Shown here: positions 33,464-42,525 of the stretch, in pieces | How the letters are laid out: the number at the start of each line of letters is the position of its first letter | Position numbering within the stretch: the stretch's first letter is position 1 | NCBI GenBank assembly: GCA_040904825.1 | Contig: JBBDSU010000063.1 | Coordinates: 1 to 64,000 of the forward strand | Source: JBBDSU01 sp040904825 | GTDB lineage: Bacteria > Actinomycetota > Nitriliruptoria > Nitriliruptorales > Nitriliruptoraceae | DNA length: 64,000 nucleotides | Direction of reading: 5' to 3' | Made by a program: the position numbers and the translations under genes | The notes under the pieces: generated by a model | The model's database searches: none | What the model saw: only the letters and a program-made list of their open reading frames with translations | What the model was told of the DNA's origin: nothing

Positions 33464-35932
33464 GTGACATTGGCGCCAAGCCTTCGCGCAATCGTCCGGG
33501 CCGCTCTGGACGAGTGGCACACAGGTGCCGGCCGAACCATCACCGAGGACGACGAGACCTACGCGCTGGCTGATGCCCTCACAGCCCTGGCCTCCGGCAG
33601 TCATACCCCGTCGCCACTGTGGCTTGCTTACCAACCCATCGTCGACCTAGCCAACAGTCGCATGGTTGCTACCGAGGCTTTGGTGCGCCCGGGCCCGGCG
33701 CTGGCCCGGCTGCTGCCTGACGCGCCCGCAATCGTGCGGACAGCGGAACGGTCTGGCCTGATTGTCCCGCTCGGTGCATGGGTGATGGCGACCGCGCTGG
33801 TTGACGGCGCCGCATGGCGACAGGCGACCGCACCCGAGCTGCAGATTCACGTCAACGCTTCCCCCCTCGAACTCAAGCATGGCGGCTATCTGGACCGAGT
33901 GACCGAGATGCTCACCTTGACGTCGATGCCGGCCAATGCCTTGGTTGTCGAAGTGACTGAGTCGGCGGCACTCGACCGCGAGGGAGACGCTCAGCATGCG
34001 CTCGTGGCATTGGCTGGGTTCGGTGTTGAAATCGCGCTCGACGACTTTGGCACCGGATTCGCGTCACTCGATTTGCTCGCGGCAACTCCCGCGCGCGTGC
34101 TCAAGCTCGACCGGTCGTTCGTTACGTCGCTCAGCGATGCCGAAACCGTCGGCGACGCTGTGGTCCGCGGCCGCGCGGTGATCACTCAAGCGGCGGTCGG
34201 CATGGCTCGATCACTGGGGCTCGACCTCGTTGGCGAAGGCATCGAGGCTGCCGCCCAAGCTCGGACGCTGATGGGATGGGGCTGCCAGTTCGGGCAGGGC
34301 TACCTGTATGGGCATCCGGTCCCAGCGGACGAACTGGATCTGCGTTCGACTCGCTCGACCGACGGCGCGGTGATTGCCCGCCGCATTCCCCTGTCGCCTG
34401 AGGCCGTTGAGATCGGCATTGCGCTTGCCCGAATCTTGGTCGCCACCGACACGGACAAGGGCGCACTGCGCGCGATGGCGATGTCAGCGGCGACCGTGAT
34501 CTGTTCATCTCTCGGAGTGGACCGCCGTCGTGCCGAAGCAGCACTGCTGTTGACAGCCATTGCCGACGGCAGGCAGCGACTTGGGGACATGCCCGAAGGT
34601 CATGCCGGACTGAGCGACGACCTTTCCGGGTTGCTCGAACGGCTCAATGTGGCGCCGGTGATCCGTCGCGATACCTCGGCTGGGGCGATCGCCCGGACAG
34701 CCTGGGCTGTGGCGACCAGTCGCACGCGCGGTGACGGTGGCCTGGACCCAGCCTTGCTGGCCGCGCATCCTGATCCCAAGGTGCACGCCGAACTGCTCAA
34801 CCGGGTGAGCCACTGGTGGGAAGTTGCGGTGCCCAAAGCTGACGCCCGGGGCGTGTTGCGCGAATTGGAACAGCAATTGAATGCCCGGACCGAGGTTGAT
34901 CATCGGCTCAGATCGTTCGTCGGGCTTGCGCGTGCCATCGGAGCGACTGGATCGCTGTCAGAGGTGCTGGAGATCGCAGCCGAGGAAGGCCGGCGGCTCG
35001 TGGGAGCCTCGACGATTGTCATCACTCGATGGGACTCGCAGCGCGCAACGACAAGGCCGATCGTCGCAGTTGGCGCTACGCACATCCCCCACGAACTCAA
35101 TGAGCACGTGCCGCAAGCCACCTTCCCGTTGTCGACCGCCAGGGTTGCGCAACGAATGATTCATTTTGAGATTCGCGACGAAACCAACGGCGATCCCGGC
35201 GAGCAGGAATTGCTCAAGAGCCTGGGACACGGCTCGAGCGCCAGCGTCCCGATCATTGTTGACGAAGCCGTCTGGGGCGTCACCTACGCGACGACAGCTG
35301 CCGATGCGCCACCTTTTACTCTGGCTGACGGACCGGTACTCAGCGCGGTCGCCAGCTTCCTCGCTGCGGCGATCACCCGCGTCGAGAACTTGGCTCAACT
35401 CGAACAGAGTGTTCACACGGATCAACTGACGGGACTTGCCAACCGTCAGCGCCTCAACACTCACGTTGCGACACTGTTGAGCCATGCATCCAGGGCAACG
35501 CCACTGGCTGCAGCGGTCATTGATCTTGTGGGACTCAAAGACCTCAACCGCCAACATGGTCACGAGTTTGGCGATGCACTGTTACGCGCTACCGCAGGCA
35601 TCCTGCGCACCGCTGTGGCAGATCTGCCTGATGCGCTGGTTGCCCGGCATGGCGGCGACGAATTCTGTCTCGTCGCCAGTGTGAGCAGCGATGACTTGAC
35701 TCAGCGCGTCGTTGAGATCTTGGCTGCCGCCCACGGCGACCCTTCCTTCACCGGCGCGCTGTGTGCCGGCATCGCCGCCGCCCACCCTGATGATCGTCGC
35801 ACTGGCGCCGTTATCAGTCGAGCCGGACAAGTGCAGCGTCAGGCCCTTGCGGCTGGCGCCTTAGTAGCCCGCGACATCTCTGACACACCCTTCGACGGCG
35901 AGATCGTCATCGACATCGTTGCCGCGCCTTAG
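33464..35932 (+). CDS. EAL / degenerate HD-like / GAF / GGDEF protein (cyclic-di-GMP turnover)
   Basis: 822 residues. The EAL phosphodiesterase domain is N-terminal: EAL at about residue 71, then NASP, VEVTESAAL, LDDFGTGFASL, LKLDRSFV, GEGIE and GQGYLYGHP, so the metal and catalytic residues appear intact. A middle segment (VDRRRAEAALLLTAIADGR) resembles an HD-GYP helix but lacks the HD pair. A GAF-like domain follows (about 490-640). GGDEF is intact at residues 730-734, preceded by DQLTGLANRQRL. Both synthesis and breakdown of cyclic-di-GMP are possible. No membrane segment is seen. The gene is divergent from mreB and starts at GTG. Confidence 0.88.
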   Translation: MTLAPSLRAIVRAALDEWHTGAGRTITEDDETYALADALTALASGSHTPSPLWLAYQPIVDLANSRMVATEALVRPGPALARLLPDAPAIVRTAERSGLIVPLGAWVMATALVDGAAWRQATAPELQIHVNASPLELKHGGYLDRVTEMLTLTSMPANALVVEVTESAALDREGDAQHALVALAGFGVEIALDDFGTGFASLDLLAATPARVLKLDRSFVTSLSDAETVGDAVVRGRAVITQAAVGMARSLGLDLVGEGIEAAAQARTLMGWGCQFGQGYLYGHPVPADELDLRSTRSTDGAVIARRIPLSPEAVEIGIALARILVATDTDKGALRAMAMSAATVICSSLGVDRRRAEAALLLTAIADGRQRLGDMPEGHAGLSDDLSGLLERLNVAPVIRRDTSAGAIARTAWAVATSRTRGDGGLDPALLAAHPDPKVHAELLNRVSHWWEVAVPKADARGVLRELEQQLNARTEVDHRLRSFVGLARAIGATGSLSEVLEIAAEEGRRLVGASTIVITRWDSQRATTRPIVAVGATHIPHELNEHVPQATFPLSTARVAQRMIHFEIRDETNGDPGEQELLKSLGHGSSASVPIIVDEAVWGVTYATTAADAPPFTLADGPVLSAVASFLAAAITRVENLAQLEQSVHTDQLTGLANRQRLNTHVATLLSHASRATPLAAAVIDLVGLKDLNRQHGHEFGDALLRATAGILRTAVADLPDALVARHGGDEFCLVASVSSDDLTQRVVEILAAAHGDPSFTGALCAGIAAAHPDDRRTGAVISRAGQVQRQALAAGALVARDISDTPFDGEIVIDIVAAP

Positions 35933-35986
35933 TGTCGTTCAATAACGGTCGGCGCGGCACTGAGCGCAAGCAATTGTCAGCGCCGC

Positions 35987-36565
35987 TCACACAATTCCCC
36001 GCCGAGCCAGGCTGACCCACGAACCATCGCCGACGACCAGATGATCAAGCACCTCGATCCCGATCAGGGATCCAGCACGTACGAGCCTTCGCGTGACTGC
36101 TTCGTCGTCCCGCGAAGGCTCGGGGTCACCTGAGGGATGGTTGTGCGCCAGCACAATCGCGGCGGCGTTGGCGGAGAGCGCATCACGAAACACTTCACGC
36201 GGAGCCATGAACGTGTGGTCGATCGAGCCGACACTGACGGTCGACATCGCTAGCAAACGATGTTTCGTATCGAGCAGTACGGCTAGGCAACGCTCGCGGT
36301 CAGCGCCGGCCAAGCGGGGCACGATGGCGTCTGCTGCCTGTTCTGGCGATGTCACCGCGGGGCGTGAGAGGTGATCCCCGGGACGCACGAAACGATCGCA
36401 GGTAGGGCACGAACCAACCAGGTCCACCTGACCGTGATCCTCGCCGTAACTCCACGCCGGGTTACGACTCGATGGCGCTTGTGCGTCGTCGAGGGTCACC
36501 TGCATCCGTGGGACGACAGCGGTCCCGTTCGTGACAGACGGTGCGGCATCGGTTGACATCAGCAA
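35987..36565 (-). CDS. RadC-like JAB/MPN-domain protein with atypical N-terminus
   Basis: About 192 residues. The C-terminal 125 residues are a RadC-type JAMM domain: LAHNHPSGDPEPSRDDEAV carries the metal-binding HxHPSGDxxPSxxD motif, and LIGIEVLDHLVVGDG ends the fold. RadC proteins normally carry a helix-hairpin-helix N-terminal domain. Here it is replaced by about 60 residues with a CPTCDRFVRPGDH segment that looks like half a zinc knuckle. Function of RadC proteins is unsettled; this one cannot be assumed to bind DNA. It faces the cyclic-di-GMP gene tail to tail. Confidence 0.8.
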   Translation of the reverse strand: MLMSTDAAPSVTNGTAVVPRMQVTLDDAQAPSSRNPAWSYGEDHGQVDLVGSCPTCDRFVRPGDHLSRPAVTSPEQAADAIVPRLAGADRERCLAVLLDTKHRLLAMSTVSVGSIDHTFMAPREVFRDALSANAAAIVLAHNHPSGDPEPSRDDEAVTRRLVRAGSLIGIEVLDHLVVGDGSWVSLARRGIV

Positions 36566-36692
36566 GGCTCCGTAATCGTGGAGCCCTATCGTGCAGCCGA
36601 TCCCACCGATCGGACCGACGCAACACGCGCAGCCTGGGGATGGCGGTCACGCATGATCGCCAATCCCAAAGCCGCAGCGCGGGCCGCGCCGA

Positions 36693-37103
36693 TCAGAAAC
36701 GACCGGGGAAGAACAACTCAAGCTCGCGGGCGGCGCTGTCATCCGAATCGGAGCCGTGCGCGATGTTCTCACTGATCACGGTGGCAAAATCTCCCCGGAT
36801 GCTCCCCGGAGTCGCCTCAATCGGATTCGTCGCTCCCATGATGGTGCGCAACCCGACAACCACGTCGGGGCCTGTGACACACATGGCGACAAGCGGACCG
36901 GAGGTGATGAATTCAACCAGCTCTGCGAAGAACGGCCGGTCGACATGCTCGGCGTAGTGCTGCTCTGCGAGTTCCCGCTCGAGTGTGCGCAACTCCAGGG
37001 CTTCGATGCGATAGCCCTTGCGCTCGATGCGGGCGATCACCTCGCCCACGAGGCCGCGAGCAACGCCATCTGGCTTGACGAGAATGAGGGTCTTGTCGGT
37101 CAC
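36693..37103 (-). CDS. ndk: Nucleoside diphosphate kinase
   Basis: 136 residues, standard length. Balances NTP and dNTP pools through a phosphohistidine. The N-terminal TLILVKPDGVARGLVGEVIAR is diagnostic. The active-site histidine is in ENIAHGSDSDDSAARELELF, the conserved NxxHGSDS motif. It follows folC with a gap of about 100 bases, a common actinobacterial order. Confidence 0.97.
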   Translation of the reverse strand: MTDKTLILVKPDGVARGLVGEVIARIERKGYRIEALELRTLERELAEQHYAEHVDRPFFAELVEFITSGPLVAMCVTGPDVVVGLRTIMGATNPIEATPGSIRGDFATVISENIAHGSDSDDSAARELELFFPGRF

Positions 37104-37204
37104 AGTTGCTCCATCGTCAGATCATCGAAATGTGGTGCCGGCAGATGCCGGCAGGAAGTCGCTAGCCGGAAGTCACCGGCTGAAGCCGCCAGGGTAAACC
37201 AGTC

Positions 37205-38662
37205 TCATCGATCGGTTGCGTCGTCGGCATCGTCAGCGAGATCGAGCCCCGCGACCAGTGCCTCGAACGCTTCCTCGGTGGCTGCCTGGGCGTCATCAGG
37301 CTCTAGCACAACGTCGTCATCGACGTCGTCGATCGGCATGTAGTGATCGCGTGCCGCACCGACGGTGACAAGCGAGCCCGCAACAAGGATGCCGTCACCA
37401 GGTCCCACCATCGACTCAGCCAGCTCAAGCGCGGCCGCGACATCATCGGCGCGTTCCACCGCCACTGCGGTGCCTGCCCAAGCCGCAAGCGCGGCCCGGT
37501 ACATCCTGTCGAGGCTTGCTGCGCGATCCGACGGTGCACGCGTGACCACGACATGTGAGACCGCACCGACCAGTTCGGCCAGAATCGCCTCAACGTCCTT
37601 GTCCTCGAAGCATGCGACCACCAGCATTACTTCTGAGAACCCGAACGATTCGGCCAGCGTGGCAGCGACCGCACGGGCACCGTGAGGATTGTGGGCTCCG
37701 TCGAGGATGACGGTCGGCCCGCGGCGCACAATCTCAAGCCGACCGGGCACCATGACCGCTTCGAGTCCATGGCGCACCACGTCATCGTCCATCGCGGCGA
37801 ACGCTGCGTCAGTGAACGCCGCAAAGGCTGCGACGGCCAGCGCAGCATTGCGGGCCTGGTGCATCCCATGCAACGGCAGCAGGATCTCATCGATGATGCG
37901 GTCGCCGATTCTCAGGGTGACGAGCTGTCCACCGACGGCGACCTGGCGGTCAATGACCTCAAATTCCACGCCGTATCGCCACACCGTCGCGTCAGCGGCG
38001 ACGGCCGCAGCGGATATGACCTCGTCGACCGACTCCACCTGATCCGCCAGCACCACCACGGATCCAGGCTTGATGATTCCAGCCTTTTCCGTCGCGACAG
38101 CCTGCGGAGTGCTGCCAAGCTCGCGATGGTCAAGGTCGATCGCATTGATCACCGCAACATCGCCACGCACGAGGTTGGTCGCATCCCACTTGCCGCCCAT
38201 GCCGACTTCAAACACCCCGACGTCAACTGGGATGTCAGCGAACCACCAGTACGCCATGGCTGTAAGCATCTCGAAGAACGTGACCGTGTCTGCGGCCTGC
38301 CCATCGCGACGACGCACCTGGTCATCGACCAGATCCGCGAAGGCCGCAACCTCGTGATACAGCTGCGCAAACCGGGTAGGTCCGATTGCACGTCCGGCCA
38401 GCGACAGGCGTTCGCGGATGGTCTGAAGATGCGGGGAGGTGTAGGTGCCGGCCGACACGCCAGCGGCAGCGCACAGCGAGCCGATCATCTTGACCGTCGA
38501 GCCCTTGCCGTTGGTGCCCGTGACATGGATAGACGGATAGGCCTGTTGCGGGTCGCCGAGCAAGTCAGCCAGCGCCGTGATGCGTGCGAGGTCTGGGACC
38601 ATCCGGCCCGGACCTCGGGCCAGCAGCGCATCGACAGCTTCAGTGAAGTCTTCGCTCGTCAT
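37205..38662 (-). CDS. folC: Bifunctional dihydrofolate/folylpolyglutamate synthase
   Basis: 485 residues, a Mur-ligase-like enzyme adding glutamate to folates. The P-loop is in IHVTGTNGKGSTVKMIGSL, followed by TSPHLQTIRERLSL. The central motif EVGMGGKWDATNLV and the C-terminal domain ILDGAHNPHGARAVAATL are typical. An acidic C-terminal tail of about 45 residues is extra. The start overlaps the stop of the upstream desaturase gene as ATGA, so the two are probably cotranscribed. Confidence 0.95.
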   Translation of the reverse strand: MTSEDFTEAVDALLARGPGRMVPDLARITALADLLGDPQQAYPSIHVTGTNGKGSTVKMIGSLCAAAGVSAGTYTSPHLQTIRERLSLAGRAIGPTRFAQLYHEVAAFADLVDDQVRRRDGQAADTVTFFEMLTAMAYWWFADIPVDVGVFEVGMGGKWDATNLVRGDVAVINAIDLDHRELGSTPQAVATEKAGIIKPGSVVVLADQVESVDEVISAAAVAADATVWRYGVEFEVIDRQVAVGGQLVTLRIGDRIIDEILLPLHGMHQARNAALAVAAFAAFTDAAFAAMDDDVVRHGLEAVMVPGRLEIVRRGPTVILDGAHNPHGARAVAATLAESFGFSEVMLVVACFEDKDVEAILAELVGAVSHVVVTRAPSDRAASLDRMYRAALAAWAGTAVAVERADDVAAALELAESMVGPGDGILVAGSLVTVGAARDHYMPIDDVDDDVVLEPDDAQAATEEAFEALVAGLDLADDADDATDR

Positions 38663-39594
38663 GCGGGCGTGCGCGCTGCCTGGCGTGCCGCACGTGCCGC
38701 TCGCTTGTCTTCGAACCGTGACGCCTGCGCATCAAGCTTGTCAAGGAAGGCGGCAAGCTCGTCTCGGCGCCGCTCAGCAGACTCATCAAGGTTCTCCGCC
38801 TCGAACACCTTCCAATGCCGCAGCAAGGGCCAGACGATCTCGTCGTGATGGATGCGCAGATCGTAGATGCCTGCGCTGGCGATCTGGGCTGACTTCGTCA
38901 GGAAGTTCTTCATGCCTGCACCGGGCATCTCAAAGTTGATGACTTCGTCGACGATGGCCTCGACAGCCGCCGAAGGATCCAGCTGCATCGCCGCACCCAT
39001 CATGTCACGGTAGAAACGCATGTGAAGGTTCTCATCCTTGGCGATGCGGGCCATGATCCGATCGGCAACCGGGTCGTCTGAATACCGTCCCGTGTTCCGA
39101 TGGCTGATGCGCGTCGCGAGTTCCTGGAACGACACGTAGGCCATTCCGTGCAGCGTGCTGTCGTTGTTGCGATCGTAGCCCTGCATGACTTGGGCCATCC
39201 GGGCACGTTCGAGTTCGTACGGGTCGATCGCCCGGGTGACGACGAGGTAATCCCGCAGGACAATCGAGTGACGGCCTTCTTCGGCCGTCCAGCGGTGAAT
39301 CCAGTTGATCCACGCACCGTCGCCTTCACCAAACATGGCGTGGATCTCACGGTGATAGCTCGGCAGATTGTCCTCGGTCATCAGATTGACCTCAAAGGCA
39401 ATCTGGGCGACCCCTGTCAGCCGTGACTGATCCGGTGTCCACGGGTCACGATCGAAGTCACGCCCCACTGAATACGGGATGTAGTCGTGCGGGAACCACT
39501 CTTCAGCGACCTTTTCGTGCACCCGCAACTGCGCATCGGCAACAGGTTCGAGCTCTGCAAGCAATTCGCGGTCAGTGCGACGATGGGCGGCCAC
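38659..39594 (-). CDS. Acyl-ACP desaturase (soluble di-iron family)
   Basis: 311 residues. Introduces a double bond into ACP- or CoA-bound fatty acids. Di-iron ligands are visible as NLMTEDNLPSYH, WTAEEGRHSI and AKDENLHMRFYRD, giving two ExxH-type motifs on a four-helix bundle. No membrane segments are present, as expected for the plant/mycobacterial DesA type. It is coupled by ATGA to folC downstream. The intergenic region before it (39595-39718) shows nothing clear. Confidence 0.93.
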   Translation of the reverse strand: MAAHRRTDRELLAELEPVADAQLRVHEKVAEEWFPHDYIPYSVGRDFDRDPWTPDQSRLTGVAQIAFEVNLMTEDNLPSYHREIHAMFGEGDGAWINWIHRWTAEEGRHSIVLRDYLVVTRAIDPYELERARMAQVMQGYDRNNDSTLHGMAYVSFQELATRISHRNTGRYSDDPVADRIMARIAKDENLHMRFYRDMMGAAMQLDPSAAVEAIVDEVINFEMPGAGMKNFLTKSAQIASAGIYDLRIHHDEIVWPLLRHWKVFEAENLDESAERRRDELAAFLDKLDAQASRFEDKRAARAARQAARTPA

Positions 39595-39718
39595 GGGCGA
39601 TCCTCACGTAGAAAGTTCCGAACACTCCCTACGCTATCGTAAGTTACGGTCGCGTACCTAGACTTTCGCAGCCGATCCCGACGTCCGGATATCGCGCCTC
39701 TGAGACACAGCGCGTCCG

Positions 39719-42259
39719 TCAGTCGTCGATGGCGCCGAGGCTGGTACGTCGCGCTTCGAGTTCCTCGCGCGTGGCGTTGAGTTCGGCATGTCGCGCGCGT
39801 TCTCTTGCGACCACATCCTCAGGCGCCCGCGCGACGAACGATTCGTTGGACAGCTTTCCCGCGACTTTGGCCAGTTCTGCGTCGATTCGTGCGATTTCGC
39901 GGTCAAGGCGGTCAATCTCGGCGCCGATGTCGATCAGATCACGCAGATCAACCTGGGCCTGTCCCCCACCAAACATGATCGTCGAGCGGCCTGGAGCATC
40001 TTCAAGTGCCAGGACGACATCCACTGATGACAGGCGGGCGAGGGTGGCAACCAGCCCACCGTGTTCAGTCAACAGCTCTGCCCGTGCAGAGGTCACCTTG
40101 ACATCAAACCGTGCCGACGGGGCGATGCCATTGAGCGAGCGGAATCGGTTGACCTCGGTCACCAGGCCCTTCAACACGTCAAAATCTCGCTCAATGTCGG
40201 CGTCAGCAAGCCTGCTGTCGGGCGCCGGCCAGTCAGCGACCATGAGCGAATCGGTGCCGCCTGTTGCACCGGTCAGGGCCCGCCACAAGGCTTCGGTGAC
40301 AAACGGCATGAACGGATGGAGCAGGCGCAGCACCCGGTCGAGGACATACGCCAGCACGGACCGGGCAACATCGGCGGCTGCAGGGTCGTCGCCGTAGACG
40401 CGAATCTTGATGGCTTCGAGGTACCAGTCGGCAAACTCATCCCAGACGAAGTGGTAGAGATTGCGCGCTACCACTGGCCAGTCGTAGGCATCGTAGGCCG
40501 CATCAACGTTGGCGTGCATCCGTTCCAATCGTGACAGGATCCAGCGATCCTCGATCGACAGGTCAGCGACCGCTGGCAATGCGCCGGGACGACGACCATC
40601 GAGGTTGGCCAGCGCGAACCGTCCAGCATTCCACAGTTTGTTGGCGAAGCGTTTGGTGCCCTCGACCCATTCTTCTGCCAACGGCACGTCGGTGCCCGGA
40701 GCAGCCGATCGCAGCAGCGCAAACCTTGTGGCGTCAGCGCCATAGGTGTGGATCAGATCAAGCGGATCGATCACATTGCCGAACGACTTCGACATCTTCT
40801 TGCCATGCTCGTCACGCACCAGCCCATGATTGTGCACGACTTTGAAGGGGGCCTTGTCGGTGAACCACAGGCTGATCATCACCATTCGGGACACCCAGAA
40901 GGTGTTGATGTCATAGCCGGTGACCAAGGTCGACGTTGGGAACCAGGTCGACAGCTCAGGCGTGTCATCAGGCCATCCGAACACACTGAACGGCCACAGC
41001 TGCGACGAGAACCACGTGTCGAGCACGTCGTCGTCCTGCAGCCACCCCGGCTCGTCGATGTCCTCACGACAGACGCGGATCTCGCCATCTGGCCCGTACC
41101 ACGCCGGGATGCGGTGCCCCCACCAGATCTGGCGGGAAATGCACCAGTCGTGCAAGTTGTCGAGCCAGTCGAGAAACGGCTTGGTGCTCGATTGGGGAAC
41201 GAACTCGACCGCGCCATCGCGCACCGCCTGTGCCGCCCGCTCAGCCAGCGGCCGCATCGACACGAACCATTGGAGCGACAGTCGAGGNNNNNNNNNNNNN
41301 NNNNNNNNNNNNNNNNNNNNNNNNNNNNNNNNNNNNNNNNNNNNNNNNNNNNNNNNNNNNNNNNNNNNNNNNNNNNNNNNNNNNNNNTCGTGGGCCGGGG
41401 TGATCTTGACAGCTCCCGAACCAAACTCAGGATCGACGTAGTCGTCGGCAATGACCGCAAAGGTGCGGTCCTGGAATGGATGGCGCACATGCCGGCCGAC
41501 GGCGGCTGCCCAACGCTCGTCATCTGGGTGCACCGCGATCGCAGTGTCACCAAGCATCGTCTCCGGCCGGGTGGTAGCTGCCTCCATCCCAACTGGGGCA
41601 TCGCCTGCAGCCTGACCCGTCGCGTCGCGCTCGCCGTCGACGAACGGGTAGATGAACCGGGTCAACTGCCCGTCGACATCTTTGTGCTCAACCTCGATGT
41701 CGGACAGAGCCGTTTCACACCGCGGGCACCAGTTGATCAACCGGTTGCCGCGGTAGATGAGTCCTTGCTCGTAGAGCGCGACGAAGACTTCGCGTACAGC
41801 GCGAGATCGCACCTCGTCGAAGGTGAAAACCTCCCGGCGCCAGTCTGCGGAGGCTCCAAGCTCACGCAACTGGGTGAGGATGGTCCCGCCTGAGGCTGCG
41901 CGGAACTGCCACACACGTTCGATGAAGGCCTCACGACCGAGCGTGTGCCGGTCGGTGCCTTCGGCCGCGAGCAGACGTTCGACGACATTTTGGGTGGCGA
42001 TCCCGGCATGGTCGGTGCCCGGAATCCAGACTGCGTTGCGTCCGCGCATCCGTTCACGGCGGACAAGCACGTCCTGGATGGTGTTGTCGAGCGCATGACC
42101 GACGTGAAGGGAGCCCGTGACATTTGGTGGCGGAATCACGATCGAAAACGGCTCACCATCGTCGTCCGGCTCAGCGTGAAACAGGCCCGCGCCGTCCCAG
42201 TCCTTGTAGAGCTCGGGTTCGACGGTTGCCGGGTCGTAGGCCTTGGGGAGTTCTGTCAT
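39719..42259 (-). CDS. valS: Valyl-tRNA synthetase (interrupted by an assembly gap)
   Basis: Class I synthetase. The HIGH-type motif is in PPNVTGSLHVGHALDNT and the KMSKS loop in HGKKMSKSFGNVIDPLD. The C-terminal coiled-coil arm characteristic of ValS is present (DRLDREIARIDAELAKVAGK). One hundred Ns at 41288-41387 lie between ITPAHD and RLSLQWF in the editing/catalytic region. In other ValS proteins about 75 residues separate these points, so real sequence is missing and the total would be about 880-890 residues. Both sides stay in the same nominal frame. The gene itself is probably intact. Confidence 0.94.
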   Translation of the reverse strand: MTELPKAYDPATVEPELYKDWDGAGLFHAEPDDDGEPFSIVIPPPNVTGSLHVGHALDNTIQDVLVRRERMRGRNAVWIPGTDHAGIATQNVVERLLAAEGTDRHTLGREAFIERVWQFRAASGGTILTQLRELGASADWRREVFTFDEVRSRAVREVFVALYEQGLIYRGNRLINWCPRCETALSDIEVEHKDVDGQLTRFIYPFVDGERDATGQAAGDAPVGMEAATTRPETMLGDTAIAVHPDDERWAAAVGRHVRHPFQDRTFAVIADDYVDPEFGSGAVKITPAHXXXXXXXXXXXXXXXXXXXXXXXXXXXXXXXXXXPRLSLQWFVSMRPLAERAAQAVRDGAVEFVPQSSTKPFLDWLDNLHDWCISRQIWWGHRIPAWYGPDGEIRVCREDIDEPGWLQDDDVLDTWFSSQLWPFSVFGWPDDTPELSTWFPTSTLVTGYDINTFWVSRMVMISLWFTDKAPFKVVHNHGLVRDEHGKKMSKSFGNVIDPLDLIHTYGADATRFALLRSAAPGTDVPLAEEWVEGTKRFANKLWNAGRFALANLDGRRPGALPAVADLSIEDRWILSRLERMHANVDAAYDAYDWPVVARNLYHFVWDEFADWYLEAIKIRVYGDDPAAADVARSVLAYVLDRVLRLLHPFMPFVTEALWRALTGATGGTDSLMVADWPAPDSRLADADIERDFDVLKGLVTEVNRFRSLNGIAPSARFDVKVTSARAELLTEHGGLVATLARLSSVDVVLALEDAPGRSTIMFGGGQAQVDLRDLIDIGAEIDRLDREIARIDAELAKVAGKLSNESFVARAPEDVVARERARHAELNATREELEARRTSLGAIDD
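41288..41387. other. 100-N assembly gap inside valS
   Basis: Exactly 100 Ns. Unlike the other two gaps in this window, the flanks are not duplicated, so this is a scaffold join with missing bases. From ValS alignment about 75 codons are expected here. Confidence 0.95.
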
Positions 42260-42382
42260 CAGATTCAGCGTCCATCACGGTCGGAAGGCGGGTTGCCCAG
42301 CGCAAGGGCCCGAACAAGCGCCGGACACGGGCAAGGCACGCGCCAGGCAAGAAGCAGGTCGAGCGAGCCTACCTACCGGGCT

Positions 42383-42415
42383 CACCCAGACGCGTCGACC
42401 AGACGCGCCTGGGTG
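42383..42415 (-). terminator. Strong hairpin downstream of the DUF2157 / propeller pair
   Basis: CACCCAGACGCG pairs with CGCGCCTGGGTG (one mismatch) around a nine-base loop. It lies between the stop of the 42512 gene and the valS start, both on the minus strand, so it would end the upstream operon. No T tract follows, so it is a hairpin without the classic tail. Confidence 0.5.
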
Positions 42416-42447
42416 GCGCCTACAACGGCCTCGTCAATCAGTCGCGA

Positions 42448-42525
42448 CGGACAGCGACGTCAACCACCCGTTGCGGACAGCCACGTCGACCACCCGCACC
42501 GGGCAGTCACGTCAGCCCACGGGTT
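42448..42525. repeat. Three 26-base tandem units across a stop codon
   Basis: Units at 42448-42473, 42474-42499 and 42500-42525 share CGGACAG, ACGTC and CCACCCG blocks with a few changes. The stop codon of the minus-strand gene (42512-42514) lies inside the third unit, so the repeat continues from coding sequence into the 3' region. Confidence 0.6.
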
